Assembly: GCA_947579605.1 (NCBI GenBank)
Contig: OX388305.1
Location: forward strand, 24,565,542-24,629,541
Origin: Athripsodes cinereus
Taxonomy: Eukaryota; Arthropoda; Insecta; Trichoptera; Leptoceridae
Length of the DNA: 64,000 nucleotides
Direction of reading: 5' to 3'
In this document: piece by piece, positions 12,601 to 24,240 of the stretch
Numbering within the stretch: the first letter of the stretch is position 1
Layout of the letters: each line of letters opens with the position of its first letter
The notes under the pieces: generated by a model
The model's database searches: none
Seen by the model: only the letters and a program-made list of their open reading frames with translations
What the model was told of the DNA's origin: nothing
Position numbers and translations under genes: made by a program

Positions 12601-12785
12601 ATTGTCAAACCACTTCCCTTGCGATGTAGGCAGGAATATTGATCGCCACTATCCCCTATTGCGTACTCTCTTCTCTTCCATCACTGTCATGCAATTCTTC
12701 ATGCATGCTCTCCTATTTAATGTGCTCAACACGTGTCCGTCCGGTGTAAAGAAACACATTATTGAATGAAGTATGTGCTCAACGG
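12601..12785 (-). mobile_element. LINE F1 fragment, decayed
   Basis: The minus strand reads an NRRACMKNCMTV-like segment followed by WRSIFLP, matching the last ~50 residues of F1. Stops and shifts interrupt the frame. GTGTTGAGCACAT occurs twice within the 5' part (minus strand), so a small internal duplication is likely. Confidence 0.6.
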
Positions 12786-13143
12786 AAGGACACTCAAAAA
12801 ATCATTTTTATCATCAATCTAAAATATGCTTTACATTATGTTTTAATATATAAAAAATGTATGTAAATTACTATGTTAAATTAATGTTGTTCTTGTTTGA
12901 ATATGCTGTGTATCTAAAGTCAGTGTTGTACCTTACATACTTGCAAATATACGTCGAGTGATTGATAGTTATACAAATTAATTTTATAAATGATTATTAT
13001 ATTACCAAATTCATATCTTACAAACAAGCCAATCAAAGATATTGCTAAAGACAGAGAGAGATTATATTTCGAGAAAAAAACATACATTTACTATGAAAAT
13101 ACATAGATACACATGCAAATGCGTATCATCCGTTTCATGGTTG
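12786..13143. other. AT-rich non-coding DNA between two LINE remnants
   Basis: Nothing recognised. Confidence 0.4.
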
Positions 13144-13225
13144 AATCGGAAGCCCATTGCGCCTAAATACATTCCCTAGAGATCTCCGTCCATTTTTATT
13201 TCCAGGTCGTTTGGCTACTCCTGTT
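13144..13225 (-). mobile_element. LINE F3 fragment
   Basis: CGGAAGCCCATTGCGCCTAA, then AGAGATCTCCGTCC and TTTCCAGGTCGTTTGGC, match the F3 3' coding end at 33180-33255 in the same (minus) orientation. It is diverged and has no tail. Confidence 0.65.
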
Positions 13226-16200
13226 AGTTTCAGTGAGAGTCTAATATAAATCCGAATATTTTTTTACTGAATAAGTTCATGGAAATTTGAACCCAAAAAG
13301 CATATTATTTTGTAAGTAAAATCTGTTGTATATTTTCCTGGCAGTGCCTATTAATCACAAAAGTATACCGAATGAGCCCCTGAAATATTCAGGAAATGTT
13401 AACGGCAACTCCATTTTTTATAATTACAAAAGTTTTGATAATATTGTAAAAAATCATGTGCCACCACTGTGATAATACAGCAATGTTTTACTGTTGACTT
13501 TGGTAACATAAAATATTCATTAATAATATAGCAACGACAGAAAAACATACTGCGACTTCCTCTTTATGTATTTTTTATAAATAATAATATTCAGTTCGCT
13601 TATTGTGTGTATGGAAAAATAATATCATTATGTATATTTATTACTACGATAAAAATCTGACACGATGCCTTTTTAAATAAAAAAAAAAACTGCTTAATTT
13701 CCACTATATATGTAAGGTTTGAACATTTTCATTCACATGAGTGAAAATAATATATAGTTAATTGAAAACGAAATTCAATGAATTATATAAGTTTAACACT
13801 GTTTATTTATTATTTAAAATTGATTACAAAATAATTTTCACAGTGTGAATACAGCTACCTTTTAAGAATGGAGTATTTTATTATTCGCTCTGTCAATTTA
13901 ATGGTACTCATAATAATAACATCATTTGTTTTTAATTCGAAAGGTTAAACGGGCTCTCTTGATCACTTTAAATATGGTCAGAAATTATAATATACCTACT
14001 TAATCGCGATGAGATTGCATTTATCAAATAATGTAGAATATTTAATTACTGCAATTAATATTTAAATGAAATCATTTTTTATTTGGATATGTCAACAATT
14101 GTTTTAAGAAGTAACGTGGGCGAACTCATAGCCTTATTGTAATTTATCCTGTATATTGTACCTACCTGTCTGATATCTTCAAACAGTCTCTTAAATAGCG
14201 GCAAACAATTTTGAAATATCCAATATATTCCTAGAATACGAAGAACATGAAAAGTTATACATAAGAAAACCTTAGGATTATAGATAAATTTTGAAAATAA
14301 ATGTTCTCCACTGTGTTTAAAATACTCTAACGTAAAAATTCAATATAGATATTTGAATATATTGAATTACCTGTCAACTCGAACCACGAGTGTACTCTTA
14401 TCTAAATTCTTTTCCTCCATAATATACCTACTTACTAAAACAAGGATACTTATTTTTAAAAAAGAATTGCGAAGGTTCACCTTCGTTGTGAAAGTTTTAC
14501 ATGTTTAATGGAGTTTGTCTCCATTACACTCCAATAACTCTATAAAGGATACAGTTTTACGCCATATTATCAAATTTTATTTTCAATCGCTCGTAAAAAA
14601 AACGAGAGAATTTTGAAGACAGGAATAATGTGGATAATATTATTTTATATGAAAATATCATAAAATCTTATTACTAACTAATATTTCGTCAATCTCTTCC
14701 GGGTGTCTTTTTTATTTTTATTCTTTATATTTTGTTTGTTAGTTATATTTTTTGTTGTAATATACTGAAATAAAATCCTTGATGCGACTTATTGAAAAAT
14801 ATAACATTTAAGTATGTAATTATTATCATTTTGTCGACAATATTTTCTATTCAAACATCTTGTATTTCCTTCTTAATATAATAGTAATAATAATATGTTT
14901 ATTTCTTATTCTGAGCAAGCACATTTTAATTTATTTCTTCATCTTATTTTGTTGTTAAGCATCAGATTTTGCGGATGTTTAATGTGTGTGGACGTACATA
15001 ATCATTGGATATGTATTACAACTACGATTGCCAATAATATTCTCTTTAAAATAATAATATCATCTCCCACATAGTCGAAGTAATGATCATCATACAACTT
15101 TGCAATCACATTTGCATATAAATTAGTAATACGATTTAATTCTTTATGCATACATTCATTCCATGCTTCATGCTAACAGATAAAATATACCTAGCATACA
15201 TTGCGATGCTGCCTCACTCATAGGTAATATGTAATGGAATATTATATGTATTTTCTACTATAAGTGTACTCTACTAACTTATATTAAATATAATATTATA
15301 ATTTCCCATCCAAATCTGAAAGTTCGGTGTGTTATACCTACGTAGCGTTTGTATATTCAATAGTTGTATTTAGATAAATGTAAACACCATTTCTGAATGT
15401 ACAAAATCTTGCTGGCGTAGAGCCTGAATTCATTATTTTCAACACTTCAAATCTAGTTACTATCTACGTAATCAACTTCATACTCACTCACTATCGTGTA
15501 TAGGCATATTATATTTACGTATTATTTCTATCACCATTCTCTTCTCTCATACACAGCCTTCTGAAATACATGGATATGTCTACAATACTTTAGTCAAACG
15601 ATGGCATAGTGTGTAATGTTTATTTTCATTAATTGAATCTCGGTTCATCAACAAATTAAGTGTCTTTGAGCATAACACAATATACAATGTTTCAATACGA
15701 ATTGTTTATGTAAGCCAAGTCTCGCACCTTTAGAAAACACGTATTGGATTTGAAGTTAAAAGAGTAGGTACTATACATTAAAATCATACGTTTTCTGTGT
15801 CATTTTATTCCAAATCCTCTAATAAATACTCACAAAACTATGAAAGTGATATCACCTGATTAAAAATATATTATAAATACAAGTTTGCAATCGTTCTAAA
15901 TACTTAAATTATCGTATTTTTTCTTTCCTATCATGGTAAAATTTTACCATAACAGGTATTTAATTTATTTATTTTACGTTGTACCGTAATATTTTATCGA
16001 TAACTTTTACTTTTTATTCACTTGCAGTACAGTGCTTGCATAATTATTAATCTCAATTTGTATGTTATAAGTAAATAAATCCATAATTCAAAATTCATGT
16101 AAACTTTATAATGTTGTTATTAGATACACATGAACGATAAGTGGTCAGGTAGAATTAGATCGCCAGTTATACAACTCAGTATAAACGTTACACTCGTCCT

Positions 16201-16374
16201 CACAAACAATGAATAACTAATATTCCAACTTTTAGACCTTATTTAGTTATTCTTTATTCACAAACAATTACATATACCTAAGCAATACTCTAACTTTATC
16301 TAACAATAATTTAACCAAATAATATTTGAATTTTAATGTGTATTTATAACTAATTTAATTTGACATTTGTAATG
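13226..16374. other. AT-rich non-coding DNA, nothing recognised
   Basis: About 3.1 kb of AT-rich sequence. No frame above chance, no retroposon tail and no paired terminal repeats were seen. Confidence 0.5.
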
Positions 16375-16423
16375 AAATAAATATTGGATACCATAGAGAA
16401 ATAAATGTTGGATACCATAGAGA
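16375..16423. repeat. 24-bp tandem duplication
   Basis: GAAATAAATATTGGATACCA plus TAGA is followed by a second copy with one change (ATATTGG to ATGTTGG). It falls inside a 118-codon minus-strand frame (16333-16689) that otherwise shows no sign of being real. Confidence 0.7.
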
Positions 16424-17639
16424 TTTTTTTTAGTATTTATTGAGTAAACAAGACATGTCCAATTGTTTTTTGTGTACGACCATTTATTTAAACAAGGTTT
16501 AAATGTGTAGTTAACCAGGTCTAAGTATGCATTTACTTCATGAGTAGGTACGATTGGTACTAGGTACGTAAGCCGGTTTGAATACCAGTAATATAAATAA
16601 GCCCAATACCTACTGTACTTTTTTTTTATACTTTTGTGAGAATAAAAAACGGTATTAGTATGTACAAGACGTTGTTGAAACGAGTACAAGTTATAGTATG
16701 TAATGCCATCACGTAGAATAAAGATAATATTTGCTTATTTTGGTAATAAAATTTAATTCTTGTTTAGTCGGCTTTCTAATATCTTTATAGGTTTTTGTTA
16801 TTACTATCGAACACAATGTTGTAAGCTTAGTACTTATCGGATATATTATTATGCAAGATTTAAAAGTATTTTGACATAAATGTCTCCATCTTATTGTTAA
16901 TATTGATTTATCTCTCTTTATACTACTAATAAATTTTTGTAATAACTTTTATAGACTGAATAACTGTGAACGGTGATGATCAATTAAATTTTACAAATTA
17001 AAAACCCACAGAAATATTTTTGAAAAAGTACATACTACGTCTCTGGAATTTTTAGTGCGGAATTTTTTCATTTCTTACCCGCTCATCTTTTTGTAGGTAT
17101 TTTCTATTAAGCTTTAAAATTTCAAATTATCGTTCTATATTTCGCCGTTTCATATCATAATCCTGATAAAACAAAATTTAACATATAAGTGAGTACAGCT
17201 GGGATACACGTACTCGATGTAGGTATAAAAATATGTAATAATACCTAACAATAACAGCTATTTTATGCTTATCTCCAGTGGCGGCGGGGCTAATTTTAAA
17301 TGATAATTATTATTTTTATAACTTCTTTACTGCTTATATATTCTGGTGCTGCTGGCCGAGCATTCCGGAAGCGTGGCTGTAGTCTGTAAAAAAAAACATA
17401 ATCATAATAACATGAGGATAGGTTATAATAATATGTAGTAGATAATAATAGCTAGAGCGGAGATTTTCATGAATATATTACCTCATTCAACTTTGTGTAA
17501 TTGTTTTTAGTACAGAAGCGACTATGGGATCCTAACGGTCTATTATTATGTGTCTGTATTTTATATGCGAGCGAAAAAAATCTTATTCGACAAAGACTTA
17601 ATTTTACTATACGTACAAAAAACAATATCTATCTGACTA
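16424..17639. other. AT-rich DNA with two short GC-richer patches
   Basis: Around 17274 the word CAGTGGCGGCGGGGC resembles a transposon terminus, but no matching inverted end was found. Around 17345-17388 a GC-rich patch (GCTGCTGGCCGAGC) precedes a run of A. Both are unassigned. Confidence 0.35.
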
Positions 17640-17790
17640 CCTATAACACCACGGCATTTTCAACAACTGGATTAACCAGCTGATTGACTGCATGTTAGAA
17701 CATGTGAGTCGTCCTCTCCGTTCCAGTAAAAGAAAATATATTCTGGATGGGTGACATACTTCATTGCTGTACTGAAAATGTTAATTATCT
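17640..17790 (-). mobile_element. SINE-like R1 copy, partial
   Basis: ACACCACGGCATTTTCAAC, then GATTGACTGCATGTTAGAAC, then GTCGTCCTCTCCGTTCCAG and GGATGGGTGACATACTTC follow the full R1 copy in order. The terminal stem is degraded (AATCCAGTTG on the minus strand). Confidence 0.65.
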
Positions 17791-18365
17791 CAAACCTGAT
17801 GATTTACAAATACATATTTTTTTATTGAAAAACTTTTTTTTGTTTGATTTTCTTTACGGTCACATTCTTAGATTTTAGAATAAATTCTTAGAATAAATAA
17901 ATAAATAATTTTTTTCAATTTTTTCTAAAGAAAATGAAATTTTTCGTTCGGCTTCTGTCCGATCTTTAATAATACAACATTATGAAAAGAAGTATTTTGC
18001 TCGCACATTCTATATAATTTTATGTCGCGGTAATGTCGTTAGGCATTAAATCGTTAATGTAGTTTTTCGGCCAGAATTAATTTAATGCCATCGTAACAAA
18101 GTGAATAATATATTTTTTACTTTTTATTCTAATGTTAAGTTATTTATTTACTAAAATAATTAATTAATATCTATTATCCTTCGCTGTTTCTATGGGAATG
18201 TTTTTATGTTAGCATAACAAATTTTTATTCTAATTTATGAATACATTATTATTGTATTGTATTCTACATAGTATCTCAAGATCCTCTGAATACTCAATAC
18301 TTCCTTTTTACTTTTTATGTCCTGTATTAATTATGCAGAATATTACAATTAAGATGATGCTCATG
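17791..18365. other. AT-rich non-coding DNA, nothing recognised
   Basis: No gene or repeat family recognised. Confidence 0.45.
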
Positions 18366-18391
18366 TTATTATTATTATTATTATTATTATT
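18366..18391. repeat. (TTA)n microsatellite
   Basis: About nine perfect TTA units. Confidence 0.9.
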
Positions 18392-18667
18392 ATGTGCGAC
18401 GTCGTCATTGTGAATTAATAAATTTCATTAAATTTTATGGCACATCGTACTAAGCATAAAAGTTATTATGACTTGGTATGTATCTTGAAAATGTTTGAAT
18501 CTATTACATAACGACTAACTATATACTCTGTGTATTATGACAACATTTTAATAAAATAGCATACTCATCTTCTTGATTCAGAAGAAGACGTTATAAGATT
18601 TTATAATATACTCTCATATTTTGTTTCATCGGTGCATTATAATTTTCAAGCATCAATTCACCTTTAA

Positions 18668-18951
18668 ACGGCTTCTTAATATAAAAAGTTAATATGGTTT
18701 ATAATAATTATAGTTTATACGGTTTCTAAATATAAATAGTTAATATGGTTTATAATAATAGTAGTTTATACGGTTTCTAAATAAATAAAGTTAATATGGT
18801 TTATAATAATAATAGTTTATACGGTTTCTAAATATAAATAGTTAATATGGTTTATAATAATAGTAGTTTATACTGTTTCTTAATATAAAAAGTTAATATG
18901 GTTTATAATAATAATAGTTTATACGGTTTCTAAATATAAATAGTATGCATA
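18668..18951. repeat. 51-bp tandem array, about 5.4 units, with a dimeric pattern
   Basis: The landmark GGTTTCT/GGCTTCT recurs at 18670, 18721, 18772, 18823, 18874 and 18925, an exact 51-bp step. Each unit contains GTTAATATGGTTTATAATAA. Even-numbered units carry AAATAGTT and end AATAGTAG. Odd-numbered units differ (AAAAAGTT or ATAAAGTT) and end in ATTATAG or AATAATAG. The units therefore alternate, which implies a 102-bp higher-order repeat. The lengths have not drifted at all, so the array is young or homogenised. It is not a CRISPR array: there are no unique spacers. Confidence 0.9.
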
Positions 18952-21107
18952 CTTTACCATATATAATGCAACATGCGGTACGCTGAAATTTTTGTTTGTT
19001 AAAATATTCTAACTTAATTGAAATTATCGAATAAGAAAACAATATTATTATATTACCATTGTATAGGTTTATTTTAGTAGGTATATTATTGGATATCGTG
19101 TGTGTGTGTGTAAGTTTACTAAGTAAGTACAATGTATGTGAGCGAACTGTTTATAACAATATAATGGAGTATTGGAACTAAGTTATTTCAAGTTGTTTGG
19201 GAGGTTTTTCTCGAGTAAACAAGTTAGTTGAAAGTTCTTTCTTTACTTACAGTATTGTTTATAATAAGTATAGGTATAGATATAAGTGGATATCCCGCGG
19301 TTTTACGACGAAGACTTTTTTTTTAAATGATTATAATATTATATTATCCTGAAAGTTTTCCCAGAAGCTATGATAGTAAATAACTTGTAGTGATCCGCAC
19401 TATTTCTCGTATTATTTATGGATATTTATGAAATTTATTAAATACTTTGTCGATGCTTACAAAGTTTTTCATAGTTTATTATTTATCACTCTTAACCTCA
19501 CATTCTTGTGTTTTTTTGTTTTTGTAAAATACATTTTTATTTTACCATTTTTCCATAAACACCTTTCAAACAGGTATTTTCAGATGTCTTATTTAAGTCA
19601 TACTATGCTCACTATAATTTTTCGACATCTATATGTCTTTGCCTTCATTTCATTTTCAAAACAATTAATTATCAATTTTTGAGCCTTTTTTATCAAAACT
19701 AATTCATTAAAATCAGCCTCAATCTTTTTTTCCAATATTTTGGAATTAAAATAAAATCTAGTATCTTTACATCGGTTAATGAAATCTTGTAAACAATAAT
19801 ACTTATTACATACTTCACCGTGAACACATTCAATAATGAATAGTTAATCCTAGATAAGAGTTTGCCTATAGATAATATAATTAATAATGCACAAATACGA
19901 GTACTAGTATTGTAATAAACAATATAATGGATGCTTACAGGGAGATATATACTTTACTCGTATAATATAGAATAATCTTGTACCTACAAATTACATTCAT
20001 GATTCTAAAACACTTTGTGTAAGTAGACTCTGTTCCGTGATATTAATACTATGATTGATATTTTGTAGATATTCTATACTCACTTTACAAAAATAATCAC
20101 AGTATTATTCTTCAACTGTGATCATCGTGATACTGTATGATAATAATAATAATAGTAGTACCTATCTATATCAATCCCGAATTCATTGCCTGTTTACTAC
20201 AATTGAGCCTCGTTATATTAAAGATATAAATTGAAAATCTATCTATTTTATTGGAGAATCTACGAATCGAATCCTGTAGTCGAAAAATGCCATTAAACTT
20301 GAGTTTTATAAACAACTTTTTCTTCCCATATTAGTAGATAAAAACACATTTTTTGGTACGGTGCAGTTAATTTTCTTAGTAAAATAGATAAGAGCTGTCT
20401 GATCTATAAATCCTTTTCAGCCGTTTTTGTAATTAACGAAAATCTTTGAATGAAAGAGAAGTAATTTATAGTACCGCATTTTTGCGTAGAAATTGAATAA
20501 ACAGCTTATCTCTTCTCATATTAATCGATAAAAATACAAAATTTTGTACGATACGTTAAATTTCATTAACAAAATTGCTAAAAAAATGCTTGAAGTACCT
20601 ATATCTAAAATCAATTTACTGTTGCGAAAATCGGCAATTTGATATTTTTACTTTTTATCGACGAGTCGAAGTCTCAACATTACGAGCGTTATTTGGAATT
20701 CCAGTTTTCGAAGTTTGTCTGCATGATCCACGTATATTTTGATTACAGCTTGCATTCATTGTTGCGTATGGGATGTGTTCCGACACTATAATTTAGTAGC
20801 GTATCTACTATGATATTACAGTACATAATACTCTATTTTAGTAGTGGTATTAAAATTATAATATAAGTTTTGAATTTACCTCTGCCTCGTATAGAGAAGC
20901 AAGTGGAAGTTATAATAATATATTAAACCTGCTTATTATTATTATTATTGTATATGTCTTATTATCTTATTATTATAAGTCCTGGTTTATAGAAGATAGT
21001 CTAATAATTATGGTAATGAGACTTGTACGAGATGTACGAGATGTACGAGAATATACACATATTATAATTGTCATAATATATTTACCTATGTATATTTTAC
21101 CCGACAT
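18952..21107. other. AT-rich non-coding DNA with short tandem words
   Basis: A (GT)n run lies near 19098-19111, a (TTA)n run near 20937-20952 and three copies of the 9-mer TGTACGAGA near 21023-21050. Otherwise nothing is recognised. Confidence 0.5.
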
Positions 21108-21310
21108 ATTCCACGGTCAGCAGACTTAAATTCATGTAAAAAATATGCAAAAGTTCTGACTCAGACATTCTGACAAATTGCATACTTCATCTCCGAATTA
21201 GAAATATGAAATGTCTTGTTCGTGATATTTTAATAATACCTGCCTTTTACTCGACACTCGAAAAAGTACAGAAAAAATGGGATACCTATTCGTTGGGTGG
21301 ACTTCACGGA
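21108..21310 (-). mobile_element. SINE-like R1 copy with intact 5' end
   Basis: CTGCCTTTTACTCGACACTC, then GAAAAAGTACAGAAAAAATG and the boundary CTTCACGGAATT, parallel the full R1 copy. The minus-strand 5' end (ATTCCGTGAAGTCCACCC) lies at the same place as in the 3717-3975 copy. This supports a fixed 5' end for the family. The 3' end is diverged. Confidence 0.65.
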
Positions 21311-21469
21311 ATTATAATAATTCATACTCCATACTCCTATATTCTATAGGTATGTCTTGAAAAAATAATGTTCAATATATTTCTCTTTTATAATCACATT
21401 CATGCAAAAATCAATAATAATCTCAAAGCTAACATATAAACATTGTTTTCGTATTCCGTTTTGTTCTCT

Positions 21470-22539
21470 CATCATCATCATCATCGCCCTCAACGCTCCT
21501 CTCGGGAGCACAGGGCAGAGACCAGCCTCCTCCATTCAGAGCGTCTCTGTGCCAATTGCGTCACCTCTTCCCACGACATTCCTTGCGCTCTGATATCGTT
21601 GTCATAGGAACGGTGTATTGTGAAAGAGGGACGCCCGGGCCTACGGAACCCCTGCGGACGGAAGAACAGTGCTCTTTTTGGCCAACTATCATTGGGCATT
21701 CTCAAAACATGTCCCAGCCAGGACCATCGTCTCTCTTGTATTACGGAGATTACAGGTCTCTGCTGGGTGCGCCGGCGCACAGCATCATTTGTAACATGTT
21801 CATACCATCTGACATCCAAAATCCTTCTAAGACACTTGTTTTCAAAGCTTAGTATCTTCCGCTCTTGAGCCTTGGTTAAGTGCCAAGACTCGCAGCCATA
21901 TAGAAGGATTGGGATGATGCACGCATTGAACAAGCGACATTTTGTCCTGATGCTGAGTCCAGACGCCTTCCAAACTTTGTTCATGTTGTTGAAAGCCCCG
22001 CTAGCTGCTCCTATGCGGATTGGTAATTCCGACCGGAGATCACCCTCTGGCGTTATGGTTGCTCCCAGGTACCTGAATTTACTAACCTGAGATATTTGGG
22101 AATTGCCAACCATTAGTGGGGTGTGAGTACTCGTGCATGTACTATTACATATGTACTCCGTTTTACCAGCGTTGATACGAAGGCCAAGGCGCAAAGAATT
22201 TTCATAAAGAGCATTAGCGTTGCACTGTAATCCGTCCACAGATGTATCAAAAAGGGCTAGATCATCCGCATATTCAAGATCGTGCAGCACTCCCACAGAC
22301 GTCTCACTGTTTTCACGCTGTGATAAAGGCACACCGCCAGGGCCCAGAATAGATTTTCTGAGCAGGTAGTCCATAATTATGGCAAAGATAAAAGGTGCCA
22401 ATACACAGCCCTGCCGGACTCCAGTGGTGATCCTGAAGGTGTCAGTTGGACCACTTGATGTTCTGACAGAACATTCAGAGTCCATTTGCAGGGCTTTGAT
22501 CATGGTTACCACCTTGGGCGGGATGCCATACGCGGCCAG
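21470..22539 (-). mobile_element. LINE F2 insertion, 5'-truncated (RTE-like)
   Basis: The insertion is bounded by a perfect 10-bp target duplication, TTTGTTCTCT, at 21460-21469 and 22540-22549. Its 3' end (minus strand) is a (GAT)n/(ATG)n tail at 21470-21486, only a few bases after the stop codon. Almost no 3' UTR plus a short-unit tail is typical of RTE-clade LINEs. Just before the tail, GCTCC-CGAGA-GGAGC forms a 5-bp stem-loop that overlaps the last codons. The 5' end is cut inside the reverse transcriptase domain, as expected from incomplete target-primed reverse transcription. The open frame and perfect duplication mean the copy is young. Confidence 0.9.
21490..22539 (-). CDS. Reverse transcriptase, C-terminal 349 residues (LINE F2, 5'-truncated)
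   Basis: The frame is open from the first base of the insertion (a CTG codon at 22539) to TGA at 21490-21492. Starting at the GTG at 22512 would be arbitrary, because the true N-terminus was lost on insertion. Visible motifs, counted from the truncation point, are YGIPPKVVTMIKAL at about residues 4-17 (RT palm, before motif B), GVRQGC at about 40-45, the catalytic YADD at about 90-93, a LLYGCESWHLTK thumb-region segment, WSWLGHVLRMP, and FRRPGRPS near the end. This order is normal for the C-terminal half of RTE-like LINE ORF2. The endonuclease domain and RT motifs 0-1 are missing, so the product cannot be a full polymerase and the copy is dead on arrival. No promoter is expected. Fragments of the same family lie at 3560-3668 and 45782-45865. 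The LINE RT identity is firm; the clade is less certain. Confidence 0.9.
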   Translation of the reverse strand: MAAYGIPPKVVTMIKALQMDSECSVRTSSGPTDTFRITTGVRQGCVLAPFIFAIIMDYLLRKSILGPGGVPLSQRENSETSVGVLHDLEYADDLALFDTSVDGLQCNANALYENSLRLGLRINAGKTEYICNSTCTSTHTPLMVGNSQISQVSKFRYLGATITPEGDLRSELPIRIGAASGAFNNMNKVWKASGLSIRTKCRLFNACIIPILLYGCESWHLTKAQERKILSFENKCLRRILDVRWYEHVTNDAVRRRTQQRPVISVIQERRWSWLGHVLRMPNDSWPKRALFFRPQGFRRPGRPSFTIHRSYDNDIRAQGMSWEEVTQLAQRRSEWRRLVSALCSREER

Positions 22540-22691
22540 TTTGTTCTCTACTCAATATTTTATTCATCTTGAATTCCCAACATGTTTTCAAAGAAATTCA
22601 AGGTTAATATGATTTTAACGTTACGAATCATATTTATCCCTAGATAACTTCAATGTCAATTTTTTTTCGTGTCTTCAATGGTTCATTTATT

Positions 22692-22812
22692 CATACCATC
22701 ACTATTATAATAATTATCTCCCACCTGAGGTACCCAGCGATCCTATTCATGTTATAAACGTAAAAGATTATCTCTCCTCACTTAATTATCGGTGGCATAC
22801 CACATCGCTGAT
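22692..22812 (-). mobile_element. SINE-like R1 copy, decayed
   Basis: ATACCATCAC, then CTCCCACCTGAGGTACCCAG, then ATCGGTGGCATACCACATCG follow the order of the R1 3' half. The interior is diverged. It lies 140 bp beyond the F2 insertion. Confidence 0.5.
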
Positions 22813-23486
22813 AAGAAAGAAAAATTATTTAATTTACAATTGCTTCATATTTGAAATTTTTCTTCTGCGAATCTATTCTTTAACCTCAAATTAGTTTTTT
22901 TTATGACCATCACCAATGATTCTGCTCTTGGTCAGCCCAAATTAGTTATATGTCTTCTCAGATAAATGTTTGCTATTATTGCGGTTACAATATGGACATT
23001 CGCGATTAGAAAATATATAGGTAGGTAGTTATTTCTAAAATTATTTCATAATGTCATTTCAGCTTTTAATAGAATTCTTTGTGTGTACAATGAAGAGTAT
23101 TCTATCACCTTTCAACAATGGGGTTTGGGTTGTATTGTTGATAAAATTACATAACAGATTTATATTGTGATGTATCGATTTATTATGCACAACAACGACA
23201 TTATGTGTATATATAAGTTTGTGTGTGTGGATCTGACATCTTTATTGTTTCATGAAAAGGGAAAAGTGGCATATCGTTCTGTCGGTACCCTAGACTTCAC
23301 CAACACATGTCCTTTACTTGTTTTCTGATTTTGTGATGTACAGCATTATAATATGTAACTAGGTCAGTGTAAAATAAACGAATAATAAATTCGTTTCCTG
23401 TTGTATATGAAATCAATTTGTTAATTCATTGCGTTGACACCATGTTTAAACAAACATTTATACTGTATTTAACTTTAACTCAAAAT
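22813..23486. other. AT-rich non-coding DNA, nothing recognised
   Basis: No gene or repeat family recognised. Confidence 0.45.
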
Positions 23487-23490
23487 AACT

Positions 23491-23736
23491 CTGTACCTGA
23501 GAGCCATTAAGACTTAAGTGCATTTTTGACGAAAGTTATGAAAAAAGCGAAAAAAACACATTAGTCGTGAGTCTTAAGTACAGAAATGGTTAGGGTCTAT
23601 ACTATAGGGTCTATGTAATAAGCTGTGTATACTATATACAGCTTATTACTAGTAAAATATTGAGATTTTTTCTATTAAAAAATTGAATTTAAAAATGGCA
23701 TTTTTGTACTTAAGACTAAATGGCTCTCAGGTACAG
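23491..23736. mobile_element. MITE with ~32-bp terminal inverted repeats (246 bp)
   Basis: The left end CTGTACCTGAGAGCCATTAA, then GACTTAAGTGCA, is mirrored at the right end (TGTACTTAAGACTAAATGGC, then TCTCAGGTACAG) with only a few mismatches. A 4-bp repeat AACT flanks both sides (23487-23490, 23737-23740), a possible target duplication. Internally, AGTCTTAAGTACAG near 23572 repeats part of the terminus, and AATAAGCTGT/ACAGCTTATT near 23617-23648 forms a central palindrome. There is no coding capacity. The superfamily is not decided by the sequence. Confidence 0.75.
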
Positions 23737-23740
23737 AACT

Positions 23741-24140
23741 TAAATGTAATTTTTTTTCAAAAATGACTTACTGATTCCAAATTATTCGTCTCGTCAAACC
23801 CCGTCTGCCGATGAAATAACCTATACGCTGAGATATCCATGGAAAAAGTTATTGTGAGACATTCTCGGAAAATTCGTGAAAACTCACATGTACTTAAAAA
23901 TTATTCTGTTACAAATCAGATTAAAGGTTATTTCCCAAACACTGATAAATGATATCCAGCAAAAGAGTCCTGTAAAATATTGATAGGGTTACTAGTAGAC
24001 CAGCTGTATGTTATTTGACCACATACCTACATGAAAGCTGTCCTGAAAACTTTAACGACGTTTGACTGCCCTTTTAAAAACAAAAATCTTCGTAAGTATC
24101 TACAGCTTTTATAAAACTAACTTCTTGCATCTTAATTAAG
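23741..24140. other. AT-rich non-coding DNA, nothing recognised
   Basis: No gene or repeat family recognised. Confidence 0.4.
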
Positions 24141-24240
24141 GTAACCGGTAACCTGATGGTAGTTTCAAACTCTCAAGCGGAAGATCCCGGTTTCGATTCC
24201 TCACACTAACGATTTACACCACCTTTCGAGTAAGTTTTAA
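24141..24240 (+). mobile_element. tRNA-related SINE fragment
   Basis: An A-box-like word (AACCTGATGGTAG, from 24150) is followed about 30 bases later by GGTTTCGATTCC (24189-24200). The latter is the pol III B-box consensus GGTTCGANNCC with one extra T. A foldable acceptor stem and a 3' tail are not seen, so this is a decayed tRNA-derived retroposon head rather than a tRNA gene. Confidence 0.4.

Noticed and set aside
16333..16689. 118-codon minus-strand frame
   Set aside because: Rich in Y/N/L/K, spans a 24-bp tandem duplication, no domain or coding pattern; chance frame in AT-rich DNA.
17272..17300. CAGTGGCGGCGGGGC as a transposon end
   Set aside because: No inverted partner or target duplication found within several kb.
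18668..18951. Regular repeats that could suggest a CRISPR array
   Set aside because: Units are contiguous 51-bp repeats without unique spacers, in an animal-type genome.
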